A stretch of 64,000 nucleotides of DNA from Tubulanus polymorphus. Lineage: Eukaryota; Nemertea; Palaeonemertea; Tubulaniformes; Tubulanidae. Position numbers and translations under genes: made by a program. How positions within the stretch are numbered: the stretch's first letter is position 1; every line of letters starts with the position of its first letter. A model generated the notes under the pieces. That model searched no databases. It worked only from the letters and a program-made list of their open reading frames with translations, and had not been told where the DNA came from. The stretch spans positions 4,958,278 to 5,022,277 of the forward strand of contig NC_134030.1 in assembly GCF_964204645.1 (NCBI RefSeq). Direction: 5' to 3'. Of the stretch, positions 21,451 to 32,115 are shown piece after piece.

Positions 21451-24400
21451 ATGAAGAGATCTATAGAGAGCGGTGATGAACTAGAGCACATGGTTGTGAA
21501 AGAACCGAGGTTGAATATCACCGATGCAGAAGTTGAAGGGTTAACAGTCGTTTCCGAAAAAGACATCGATGAACAGCAGTTAGTATTTTCTATTTTCATT
21601 GATATACCAGGGTCCCTACGACTAACTCCCTTTTAAACAGAAAATGCTTTTAAATGTGCTTGAAACTCCTTTAATTTGAACAAAATGCCCAAAACTCCTT
21701 CAATTTTAGAAAAAGGCGATCGGAAATTTTGTCTAGATTGTAGTCAGTAAACTACACCTAAAAAACGATTTGGGACCTGGATTTTTTCTTTAATGAATCA
21801 CGCAGTTACCGAATTAGAAACTGAGTTTTAGTTGTGTAAAAAATGAAAATTTGCTTTGTAAATTGTAGAGTATTTGTTACGGCTGATGGCGACCACGGAA
21901 ATATATTCGTTACCGATGATTTAACGGTTCAGGAACCGACGATCGTCCAAGATTTAACGATTGTAGAAGAGGAAAATGATGATGATGACGACGACGATGA
22001 CATGGCGTCGATTCACCGGTCAGCGCTTGATCAGTTCGAGCTGCAGGATTCCGCTCATACCGTACAGAATATCGTCGTTCAACACATGGACATCGCTGAA
22101 CCCCTGACCGTATTGAGAAAACTACTAGAATCTAAATTACAATGCAGTTTGAAGGGACATGATTTCTACCTTCAAGATCAAATTCTTGTAAGTCATTTTC
22201 AGTTTGTTCTGATATTGTAAGGTGTGCTGTCAGTTTGAGCGATTAAGCAACGCGTATTTGAAATAATATGTAAAATACTGTGTAGAAAGTTCACTGATCC
22301 AAATCTTAAAAAGTGAAAAAAATGATTTTAGAATTGACCCGGATGTTTCGGGTTGCATTTTATTACAATTTGTTTTATTTACTTTTTATCGAAAAAGACT
22401 TTTCTTGATTATTATCATAATTTCTAAGATGCACAAATGGACAAAGCAATATTACCAACATTACATCTAGCATGGGCTTTGATTTAGGTGTTGTTAATAG
22501 TGTTTGAATCGAAATGAAATTCATGTAAAGTGAAAATTATTTAAGCCTACAATGCCAGTCTTTGGACCAATGTAAAACATTGGGCTTAAAAGTTGGTAAA
22601 TTAGTTCTCTGAAAAATGTTGGCATCAAGTGAGCAGTGGCATAAAAAAAGAATGGCGTTATAATGGACATAGATCGTATTTACTTTTGATATAATTTCAG
22701 TTGGATCCAAAGAAGAATCTAGTTGAACAATGTGTCCAGGGTGAGGGAACTGTACAGATCAACGTGGAAATTAAATCTCAACCAGGCATTAAACCGATGA
22801 TCAACATTGTCGATATACTAAAACAGACTGAAGAAATCATTGAAACCACAGTTGAACCAGAACGTAAGTTACACTAGTATATGTCGCTAAGTTGAGCAAA
22901 TGAAAACCCTGAATATAATGTAAAATCTAAAATTTGGAGTCTGGAATATTTATAATAAGCTAGTACACATAGTTTATATCAACATTTCGAATCTATGATT
23001 ATCCTTATAGTCATCTTCAGTCAAGATGTTGGAATTGACTACAAACTCAAGGAAACATTGTGGACTGTTCTTTTTCAATTTTTCGTTGTGGGATTTTATA
23101 TTATTTTCACAACCCAGACAGAGTGTTTCATTCCTGAATATTGTTGGTAAACATTGTAGTTTCCTATCATTTTAGCCGAGCCAACTCCACCTTCTAAAGT
23201 TGTGATACCATTTCATGAAAGTTCTGAACACGTGACACGATGGATCGTCGACCAAAACTTCCGCAAAGAACAAGAACGACTTAAAATACCTCTCGGTTAG
23301 TAAAAATCACTGAACACAATATGAAAATGACTTGAAAAGGGCCCTATTTGATTTCTTTCACTTCTCTATTGCAGACCCGTCGCAATGGAATATAAGTCAT
23401 GTGAAACACTGGTTACAGTGGGCGGTTAAAGAGTTTAATTTGACAAATGTCGATGTACACGGATTCAATATGACTGGACGTCAACTGTGCGATCTGAAAC
23501 ACGACCAGTTCACCAGTTATATCCCCAGCGATCGTAATGACATCTTCTGGACACATTTAGAACTATTGCGAAAGTGTAAATTTGTCGGTGAGTGTTTATC
23601 AAATTAGTTGTCTCCAGTCAGGATCGAGTCAAAAATGTTTTTGAAAACGTTTCTAATAAGTCTGAATTCAGATCTGCTACTAAAATCTCCTAATTGCTGT
23701 GTGATTTCTGTTTTAGCCGTAGTTCAACAGCCGACTCCTCATGCCATAACAACGGTCACTGTTTCAACATCTGGCAATGATTACGCACCTGTTGGTAAAT
23801 ATTCTGACTTCGTCAATCAATCTAAAATTGTTAAGAATCTTTCTTTGAAATGCATTTTAAATCTTTCTTTTAATTCTTTACAGCCGCAAAAATTGGCAAA
23901 CCTAAATATAAAAGTCGGCCACCGCGAATATCAGATGATCGAACTTTGCCTGGCAACAGGACCGGTGAGTAACACATTAAAACTGTTAACTGTTTATAGC
24001 GATCAGGTCCAGCATTAGTTCCTGAGTTCCAGTATCACAGCAACACAGAAGGGTCCTTCCCTGGAAAATGTAGGAAATTTGCTGCCTCCTAATACAATGT
24101 TGAGCATTTTTGGGCGACATCTAATTAAATTTCCCACATAAGAATCCTATTAGATTTTGAATTTTACCTTCGTTCATCGCTCATGCAGTAATGGTCATCA
24201 GATGGATCCATCTGTGATGATGTTTATTACGTTAAATGACAAAATTGTTTCATTCTTTTAAGGAAATAATGGGCAGATTCAGTTGTGGCAGTTTCTGTTG
24301 GAATTGCTGACTGATAAGGAATGTCGTGAGGTGATTCACTGGGTTGGTGATGAGGGCGAGTTCAAACTGAATCACCCGGAGCTCGTTGCTCAGATGTGGG

Positions 24401-24929
24401 GCTCGAGGAAAAATAAACCGAATATGACGTACGAGAAATTAAGCCGCGCCCTCCGGTATTATTATGACGGAGATATGATCGCTAAGGTGAGTTTTAATAA
24501 ACAGCTCCAGGGTCGACACTTACCTGTAAATTGGGGGGTTTCCATCTATATTTGACATATTTGACTTTCTTAATTGATTAGATTGTTATAGGGGAACCGA
24601 CTTACATTTCAGGGAATAACCGGTCAGGGAAAAGCAAATCAGATAGAAGTGACCACCTCAGATCTTTTTCCTAGGATTAGAATTGACAATCATTTCCATT
24701 ATCGATTAGCCTTTGAATAGTAATACTGAGTTTGTTTTGGTTATTTCAGGTTCATGGAAAACGTTTTGTGTATCAGTTTATCTGCGATCTGCGTATGTTG
24801 CTAGGATACACGGCAGCCGAGTTGAATCGACTCGTATCGGAAAGTTCGGAGCGGTTTATGAATAAAGTTCGTGTGGCGTTCTCTCCCGGAGCGTCGGGTA
24901 GCGGCACGACTAAAATCATCATGAAATGA
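21451..24929 (+). CDS. GABPA: GA-binding protein alpha chain (ETS transcription factor), complete, 9 coding exons
   Basis: DNA-binding subunit of GABP/NRF-2, which binds GGAA sites, pairs with the ankyrin-repeat beta chain, and controls nuclear genes for mitochondria and ribosomes. Exons: 21451-21578, 21869-22187, 22701-22863, 23176-23295, 23375-23587, 23717-23794, 23884-23964, 24263-24486, 24750-24929; phases agree, giving 501 residues (human 454). Domains: the N-terminal OST/ubiquitin-like region in about residues 110-200 ([16 protein letters not shown]); an unusual acidic run of eight Asp near residues 75-85; the Pointed domain at about 245-315 ([20 protein letters not shown]); the conserved linker [20 protein letters not shown]; and the ETS domain at about 372-458 ([41 protein letters not shown]). 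The ETS domain is split by the intron after MIAK. The ATG follows a splice acceptor by one base. Identification is secure. Confidence 0.97.
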
Positions 24930-25274
24930 TGATAGTTTGTGGTGAAATGATAATGATACGGACTGCTTTACTCTCAGTTAGGGCAGTGGAGCCTCGGTTC
25001 AACAAACTTTAGGGCACCAGAAAATCAATTTGTTATAACCGATAGTTCAACGTTGTATACAGTGTAAAATTAATTATATTCGACTTCCTTATAACGAGGT
25101 TCTGCTGTTCTCATATTTAAGAGACATCTGAAGAATATTATTTATGTGATGCAAACTGTACTCCTGGATATATTGGACACTTAGGAGTCAATTGTGTCAT
25201 TCTCCATTACTAATGTATATTGATATATTGTACATACTGTAAATCTATAATGAATTCTTATTTGTACAGAAAAA

Positions 25275-25280
25275 AATAAA
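25275..25280 (+). terminator. Polyadenylation signal AATAAA, GABPA
   Basis: AATAAA lies 346 bases after the GABPA stop, at the end of an A/T-rich 3' UTR. Confidence 0.7.
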
Positions 25281-25299
25281 TGTCTATTATATATAATAC

Positions 25300-26450
25300 A
25301 CTTCAAATGTTGATTATTTCGATTTTTCTGCGAGATTGCGATCTCCTTTCTGGACAGGGTGTTGTATTTACGTCGATGGTAATCTATAGGATAACTTGAT
25401 CCATGAAAGATCAATCGGGAATGATCAATATGCGGCCTCAAGCAAGAAGTGTCACCATTAGGAGTTGATCATTGAAGTGAAAAGAAAGTTTGGATGTACA
25501 GATAAGGCTAAACAAAAATCATACCTTGTTTCTCCGCAGCGGCCGGGTAATTTTTGTAAAATATGATAAAATTTGTAAACATTTCATTTCTATAGCGGCC
25601 GGGTCTGTTATGGTACAAATGATCACGATTTAAAAAAAAGTAATGTATAGGGTAGATAGGCGGCCGGCCGGATCAACATTTAAGCTCAGCAGAGCGGAAA
25701 ACAAGGTATCAATTTTTTTTAGCCTAAGTATATTTTTGATATTCAAGACTTAAAAACATCACTCACAAATACAGAGAGTGTATACAAATCAAGCACCAAT
25801 GTTATTAACATACGTTGGTTGAATTTATACATATTCACGTAGACAATGTTGTAAGTTAAAGTATATAAATTTTAACAAGCAAACAAAATAAAACAAATGC
25901 ATTTCATAAGTCGATGAATTTGTCTAGTATATGGTACATTTTAGAACACATGATTCCATATACAAGTTCAATTAAGAAAGTCAAAATTACACGCATGAAC
26001 CGGTAATAGATTTTACAAAATTAGAAAAAGACTTAAGTGGTTACTATAGATCAACGAAGGCAGAATATAACTCAAGTGTACATAACGTAGGTCCATGTAC
26101 CAGGAAGAGTGTAAATATAAAGTGTGGAACTGGAATACATGTATAAATACGGCCAGCTGTCCGATGAAAGGAAGGTTGATCTACTAATATACATAAAACG
26201 AGCTGCTTTACAATGACTAGAATAAAGAGGTCATCGTTTTAAAGATGATCAAATTCTCCCGTCCCCTGAAATTCGTTGTAATAAAATCGTACTAATTAAT
26301 ACAAGTAGTAAATAAATCTATGTTAGCTGTTATTATACCTTAGATTTTGCATTCAAACTTAGTAATTACAGTAATGAATATTTATATATCACATTGATTG
26401 AATGAAAACAAATATCCAACATTTAACTTTGATATCGTTTACGTAGCCCT
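25300..26450. other. Intergenic region between two convergent genes
   Basis: This region separates the GABPA 3' end from the 3' end of the minus-strand MVP-shoulder-like gene. It holds the MITE at 25521-25709 and A/T-rich sequence. A minus-strand ATTAAA at about 26457-26462 could serve the neighbour. No gene is seen. Confidence 0.5.
25521..25709. mobile_element. MITE with about 17-bp terminal inverted repeats
   Basis: The ends ATACCTTGTTTCTCCGC and GCGGAAAACAAGGTAT are inverted repeats with one mismatch or gap. The 189-base interior repeats GCGGCCGG three times (25540, 25594, 25661). No coding capacity; superfamily not assigned. Confidence 0.75.
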
Positions 26451-26700
26451 GGAAGCTTTTAATCGAATGGATTCTTCTAGAATTTCATTCATGATTACAT
26501 AGACATACAAAATGTTTGACGTGAAATCTAATTCTTATCTATTGGTTTCATTGAGCAAAGTGTGGACAAACATTGATTTTAAGAACAGCAGAAATGATAT
26601 CTTCACTTTCACTGAACTTTCAAAACATCTGCTGAATGTTAAGATTCAGGCAATAAAAAACACAAAACGATAAGATCAATAACGACCAAATCGTCTGTAA

Positions 26701-29700
26701 TCATAAGCCATCTTTAGGAGGTGGAACAAGCTGTATTTCCTCAGCCACCGGTGCCTCCTGTTGACTGAGTAAATACATCGTTAGGTCGACCCCCAAATCT
26801 GATAATTTTGACAGAAATTCCATCTTTGCTTCATTCTCCATTTTTTCACATTCTGAAAATGACATACATATATATATAAGTGTAAACTATAGGAGTGTTA
26901 TGCTAGTATATTAATCCAGAGTACAACACTTACTAAGATTGAATTCTTGTTGGATATCTAGTCTTTTAATGAGTTCTGTATTTTCACTGAGACGAATCTC
27001 ATCCTGGTGGCTTTGTTTCATTAATTGCAGTGATTGGTCGTGTGCCTGACGACTTTTCTCAATATCTTGTTCTACAACAATAAATGTTCTAAATTGTCCA
27101 ACGAGCATTGAGAATGAAGCAGAGATTGTTCACACTGCCAGCCAATGACATTCAATTGCATAATATCAAACAGTACACAAGAAGGATCAGTTACAAGATA
27201 ACTCGTGACAATGTTCGTTCACAGAACAGACGAACCACGAGATATCTTGAGACATTTGAAAACATACTTGCTGTAGTTCGCGCTTGCTCGCGATTCGTTT
27301 TAAAATCTTTCACTTTCAATTCTTGTTCCTGAATTTCTGCGTTTAATCTCAACTGCGTACGCGATTGGACAGCTCGATCTTGCATCGCCTTAAAAATAAA
27401 ATCATCGATCTTACACTAATCATGCCCATGTAATTTTTAAAGGTTTTTGACGTGGATCTTGTAATGAAAGTGGGTGATTCTAAATGTATAGTTTAAAGAA
27501 TGGAGTATATGCTGCAAGAGTTGAATTCGGAGCAGGAACCGACAGATTTTTTTTAGAATAGAAGCCTGTAGATGGGTGTTAAAGCATTTTTAGGTAGAAC
27601 TGACGCATCATGCAGTTTTCACCATATTCAGCGCAATGTAAAGGGGAATTCCACATCCTGGATTCATTTCAACATTTGAGAGTTAGGGTTAACTCTTGAG
27701 TTATAATTAGTTCACTTTCAATGGATTACAAGTCACATCTGAACACAGAACCATGAAACTAGAGATCCTGGAATCGTCCTGTGATCCGTGAAATGATAAC
27801 CAACGACATTATGTACATACCTGTAACTGGTCGCTGGAATGGTAACCAGTGTAGACAACTTTATTGATGTCGAACCCAATTCGTTCACATCTTTGTAACA
27901 GTTGCGGGAATGTTTCTAATTGGCTGAATTTGGACGTATTCTTGAGGAAATCTTGGAAGCTAAGTTTGCCAACAACAGCCACAACATCAGCACAAACAGC
28001 GCTATCAAAATAAACACAAGTCAATTAGGGAATCTGAATATCTTAAACCCACTACTTTGTTACATGGCATTTTTTTCCTGTCTGGTTTGGTTTGCAAATT
28101 TGCAACGTTCTGATTTAAGATTTTCAACTTAAGATTTTTCATCCATGAAAATGACCAGAAACCACAGTACTAACATGTCAACAAATGTTTTGTGGTTCAA
28201 CCAGAAAGGCAGTTTAGGTCAAACTGGTTGATGGTTAAGACCCATATGTAGAAGGAATAGCAATTGCTTTTACTCACTTGATCATGTCTGCTATTGGATC
28301 ATGAGTTGCTTCTAACTAAAAACAAAATGATAGTCGATCATTTTGTAATCAAATAAATATTCACAATGTGGTTAATAGCACTAAAACGTTCAGATATCAG
28401 TACAGAGAATTATGATGTCGAAACATGGGATAAATAGATTTATAGCTGAAAGAAAAACTTTTCAGACTTTATCTTTCTTTCGTGGGATTCTCTATGGTCA
28501 CAACACGGAATAGTGTTTCATCAACTGGTTCAGATATAAATATGTGTTAATTATGAGCAAGGAGAATCAATACTCCGTAGTTACCATTTTAATGATGTCT
28601 TTCATTTCGTAAAATAACATCAGTTTTACTGTAATCATAGTATCATCCACTGTTCGAACATCGCGCACCTTTCATAAAGAAAAAAAAATACAAAAAGAAA
28701 TTCTAGGTAGATATTCTGAAGTATATACTAGGGGCGGATTTAAGGGGTGGTCTCGGACCGCTGTCTTTTACGGTACTTTTCGTCAAGACAGAGATAGTTA
28801 AAACCTGCCAATTTGACACTGATCTCTCAGAATTTGCATCCTTAAGGGTGTATTTCTTCAAAAATATCGAACCCTAATAGAGGCACCCGCTAGTGGCCTT
28901 CCTTCTGGACCCCATCCTTCCAATCTTTCTAGATCCGCCCCAGATATACTTATTACTAGTAATTGAATTCTACGGCATAGTTATAGTTTTTCATACGGTC
29001 AGTAGTTTCTGAATTAGTTGAACATTCGAATTCCCTTACATCATAATAGAAGTTTTCAGGAATGGTAGTAAGTTTCTGAAATGTCCGACTGCCGGGAATC
29101 ATTCTAGATTTCATTGCTGGATCGGCGCCATGCCACTGAAATTCATGCAGCCTACAAAACAAGAGGAAACAAGTCGATCTTTAAAGCAACACTGAAAGCA
29201 TCATTAACAGCTCAGTGCATAGTGGAATATTCACATCAACATTTCTACTTTTTTCACTCCTAAAAAACCTGGATTTCTATCAAAATCTTCAAATTATGAA
29301 TATTCTTAACATCGAATTTTGTGAGAAACTTTAGCCTTGGCTTTAACAATGGCAAAACAGAGCTTGGTCACCGTGATGACTATAAAATCAAGTTTGAAAA
29401 AAATGAGCCTAAATTAAGAGGAACTCAAATGATGTTTGTATTCAAGCATTTATGCTCCTTGATGTAAAACTGAAGAGAATATTCTGCAGAAAAGCGCATC
29501 AAAATTTCCTAATTTTAAACTTTAAAAAAACTTTCTCACAGGAATTATACAACTTTTAGAATATTCACAATTTTCACATCCACTGATTACTTCGATCTAA
29601 CGAGGACATTGGAATAAATGATCTACTGGTGATTACCATTCTTCAGCTGTAGGAATGAAGACAGTTGGTCCTTGTACAATACGACGTTCTACGTTATCTT

Positions 29701-30920
29701 TCACTTTTTTGTAAACGACGATCAAATGATTGGCGTCGATTTTTGTAGCGTCTTGCACGATAATATAGTCATACGCCAAAGGGTTTTCATAAAGATCACA
29801 AGGGCTGAAAAAAAATAAACACACACAAAACATGATCGTTGAACTAAGATCAAAACGCAAAAATATGTTTAACCATTTCAGTGCGTCTACACATAAATCA
29901 GTGATAGATTTCGCTAGTACACCGCACTGCGGTGTATTGATGTAATTAGTAATTATCTGTCTTGAAAAATGGCAGCACCTGTCAAACGTAGCGAAATACT
30001 AGTAACTAACAATACACTGCGCAGTTGTATAGATGCACTATAGTGGTATTACCTTTATTCAAAACACTAGGGTGGAATTTTTTAAAATTTTCAAATTATC
30101 TCCAGCACTATAGGGTATTAATTAGTCGGCACTGAAAGGGTTAAACCAGAACCATTAACTAACTCCAGTTAAGGTCACTTTCCTGCTATGTGGCACTAGA
30201 GAGTTACTGATTACAGCGATGAGATGCAAGATTCAACAATTTTCACATTTTTCGCATAGCCATTTGATCCTTTCTTCAGATTTCTTCACAAAATAGGATA
30301 TTTTACATTTCTTCGTACCAAAAAGAGGATTTTCACATTTTTCCATACCAAAAACAGAGTTTTTCAAAGCTTTTTTCAAAAGGGATATATACCCGAAACC
30401 ATTTCTTCATTTTTGAGGAGGTTTTATGGAAGAATTGCATAAGAAGTTAAACATGTTATAGACAATGCAACAATTTCAGCCTGTAATTAGGGTATACAAA
30501 TCGTCACATAGGCTAATTTCCTAAATTTTCACATTTTTCAGATGCATCTCAACCCTTAAGGATAGCTTAACTGCAGCCGTTTCGATAATGTACATTAAAT
30601 TTTCCGAAGTTTTACCCGGGTAAGTGAGACAAGACGCCATCTTTATTCTTGATAACCATATACTGGTCAGGAGTACACGTGTGCCTTCGTAATTTCACTA
30701 GACGTTGCCGAAACAGAAAAATCTGCGCAATAAGAGAAAACGCCGTTCTAATTGATTATCTAAATAAGCGTCACTGCGTGCAAGAGTAATCATATATAAT
30801 AATTATGTTCAGTTGCTCCTAAATCAACTTTACCCGGTGTGGGCCTTTGATAAGGCGTCCTTCACCGAGGTGATTAAATACTAATGCTTGTTCCCCTTGA
30901 AGGATTCTTTTGAATTTCAT
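26701..30920 (-). CDS. MVP shoulder / SPFH (band 7)-like protein with C-terminal charged helix, complete, 10 coding exons
   Basis: An uncharacterised animal protein of 395 residues. Exons, right to left: 30834-30920, 30616-30722, 29637-29804, 29040-29151, 28585-28668, 28278-28315, 27821-28001, 27268-27388, 26934-27071, 26701-26852, all in phase with GT-AG sites. The start is MKFKRILQGEQALVFNHLGE. Residues about 30-120 look like short beta repeats (YMVIKNKDGVLSHLPGP, RRIVQGPTVFIPTAEEW). Residues about 140-245 resemble the major vault protein shoulder domain: TVDDTMITVKLMLFYEMKDI, then DMINAVCADVVAVVGKLSFQ followed by DFLKNTSKF. In MVP the matching helix ends with FDDFHKNSA. Residues 262-350 are charged and helical (QELKVKDFKTNREQA, RQAHDQSLQLMKQSHQDEI), consistent with the cap-helix position in vault proteins. 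The tail is EIQLVPPPKDGL. It is too short for MVP (about 870) and lacks most of its repeats. Likely role: scaffold or membrane-linked SPFH assembly, by inference only. Confidence 0.85.
27655..27772. mobile_element. Degraded copy of the 'GGAACTG' MITE family
   Basis: Shares the interior words GAGTTAGGGTTAACTC, TTAGTTCACTTTCAATG and a mutated end ACAGAACCATGAAACTAG with the copies at 12968 and 15061. It lies in an intron of the MVP-shoulder-like gene. Confidence 0.45.
28729..28943. mobile_element. MITE of the 'GGCGGAT' family with flanking ATATACT duplication
   Basis: The left end CTAGGGGCGGATTTAAGGGG pairs with the right end TCTAGATCCGCCCCAG. ATATACT occurs on both outer sides, as expected of a target duplication, though end placement is ambiguous by two bases. 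It lies in an intron of the minus-strand MVP-shoulder-like gene and is related to 16351-16835. Confidence 0.7.
29869..30144. mobile_element. piggyBac-like MITE (TTAA ends), copy 1
   Basis: The 276-base element is bounded by TTAA on each side: TTAACCATTTCAGTGCGTC on the left and GCACTGAAAGGGTTAA on the right. The interior contains the palindromic CACCGCACTGCGGTGTA. The TTAA target plus CCCTTT-type ends is the signature of the piggyBac superfamily. It lies in an intron of the MVP-shoulder-like gene, and a second copy in opposite orientation is at 44916-45192. Confidence 0.8.
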
Positions 30921-30956
30921 GCTTGCTTTATCTCAATTGGACTTGTTTCTTCTTAA

Positions 30957-31946
30957 CTGTAAAAAAGAGAAAATCAAAATGAATTATGAAATACTTCAAA
31001 AAAGAAGGAAGTCTTAGGCTATTTAGTTTTTTAGGTAGGTGATATTTTGCCAATGCGGTATTATTCCTGTTAACGCTATTTTGCCAATGGCTCGTTCTGA
31101 TTGGCTAATTGACACTGCACATGCGTAGCGACGTGTGAGAAAATTCGAGGAAAGTGTTTAGAACAGAGTTAGAGAAAAAAAGGAGCATAGAGCGGGATTC
31201 GAACCCAGACTACCAAATTGTTATCAATAACAATATTCAGTAGTTAGTTCACGGCTTGGTCTCGCAAAAAAGAATTCAAATCTTTATTATTATTGCCATT
31301 GATGCCTTCACATTTTCAATGAGGACGACAATTCAAACTTAACCGTTTTAGGCTTAAACTTTTTCATGAAACTGGGCCCAGGTTCCAATCTTTCCCAAAA
31401 GCCCTCCTTGGTAAAAGCCCTAGGTGCGATACAGACGGATTTTGCCGATTATTTTGGATTGATCGCACGATTTAACAATCTTAAATATTCCTCGAACCAC
31501 TTGGTTTAACGCAGAAATTCTCCGAATTATCTTACTTGAAACAGATTGGGGTAAAAGTGCACCTCTCGTGATTGACGCAATCTACAGAATGACAGAATCC
31601 AGGCTACAATCTTTCTGGTGAAGACTTAAAATTAACCAATGCCTGGCAATGTATGAATTGCTGATGACATTTTGAATCTACCCAGATTGGATTATTAATA
31701 ATGAAGACAAAGTTACGAACTGTTGTCTGTTGAAGTAACATACCTATCGACCGATTAGTCAGTAAACCTGTCTGTGCCGTCGTCGTGGTTTAGTTTGAAA
31801 CTGTTTGACTTTGAGTGTTTCAGTTTCACGATCCGGATCGGATATTTTCACAAACCACAGTCGAGTCAGGAATGGGACCACCGATCAATCAGATATTTGC
31901 ACAACAATGACATAGCCTTCTACAAATTCCTAATAAGTCCACTTAC
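30957..31946. other. Probable 5' UTR intron of the MVP-shoulder-like gene
   Basis: The coding exon's acceptor (ttttacag) lies just right of 30956, and a good donor (ATTAG followed by gtaagt) lies at 31946, so this stretch is likely one leader intron. It contains the tRNA-like segment at 31190. Confidence 0.4.
31190..31262 (-). other. tRNA-like segment, probably a SINE head or tRNA pseudogene
   Basis: On the minus strand the sequence has GGTTCGAATCCCGC, a good Pol III B-box with T-arm symmetry. Upstream are a hairpin TTGTTATTGATAACAA in the anticodon-arm position and GCCGTGAACTAACTACTG in the D-arm position. The acceptor stem is not convincingly paired and there is no CCA. It fits a tRNA-derived SINE better than a working tRNA. 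Confidence 0.35.
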
Positions 31947-32115
31947 CTAATGCAACATAAAAAAACAACATATACTCGTCTAATTTAGGCCCTGGCCGCC
32001 GCCGAATGAATAACGACGATCGAATGAATAAATGAAACGGAAACAGGTTAAACTGCAGCAGTGCAGCATTCGCCCGTGAGATGACCTGGGATACGTGTCC
32101 CGTCATAGGTCCCAT
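31947..32115 (-). other. Candidate 5' UTR exon of the MVP-shoulder-like gene
   Basis: The minus-strand segment ends with a strong donor (GTTGCATTAG, then gtaagt) and points toward the untranslated acceptor at 30957. Its own ORF shows no family resemblance. Its right border is arbitrary. Confidence 0.35.

Noticed and set aside
24487-24555. Extension of the GABPA ETS exon beyond MIAK
   Set aside because: It reads into the intron after the gtgagt donor; the next exon at 24750 continues the ETS domain ([17 protein letters not shown]).
31190-31262. Functional tRNA gene
   Set aside because: The B-box/T-arm is good, but the acceptor stem does not pair and a normal A-box is not clear; a SINE head is more likely.
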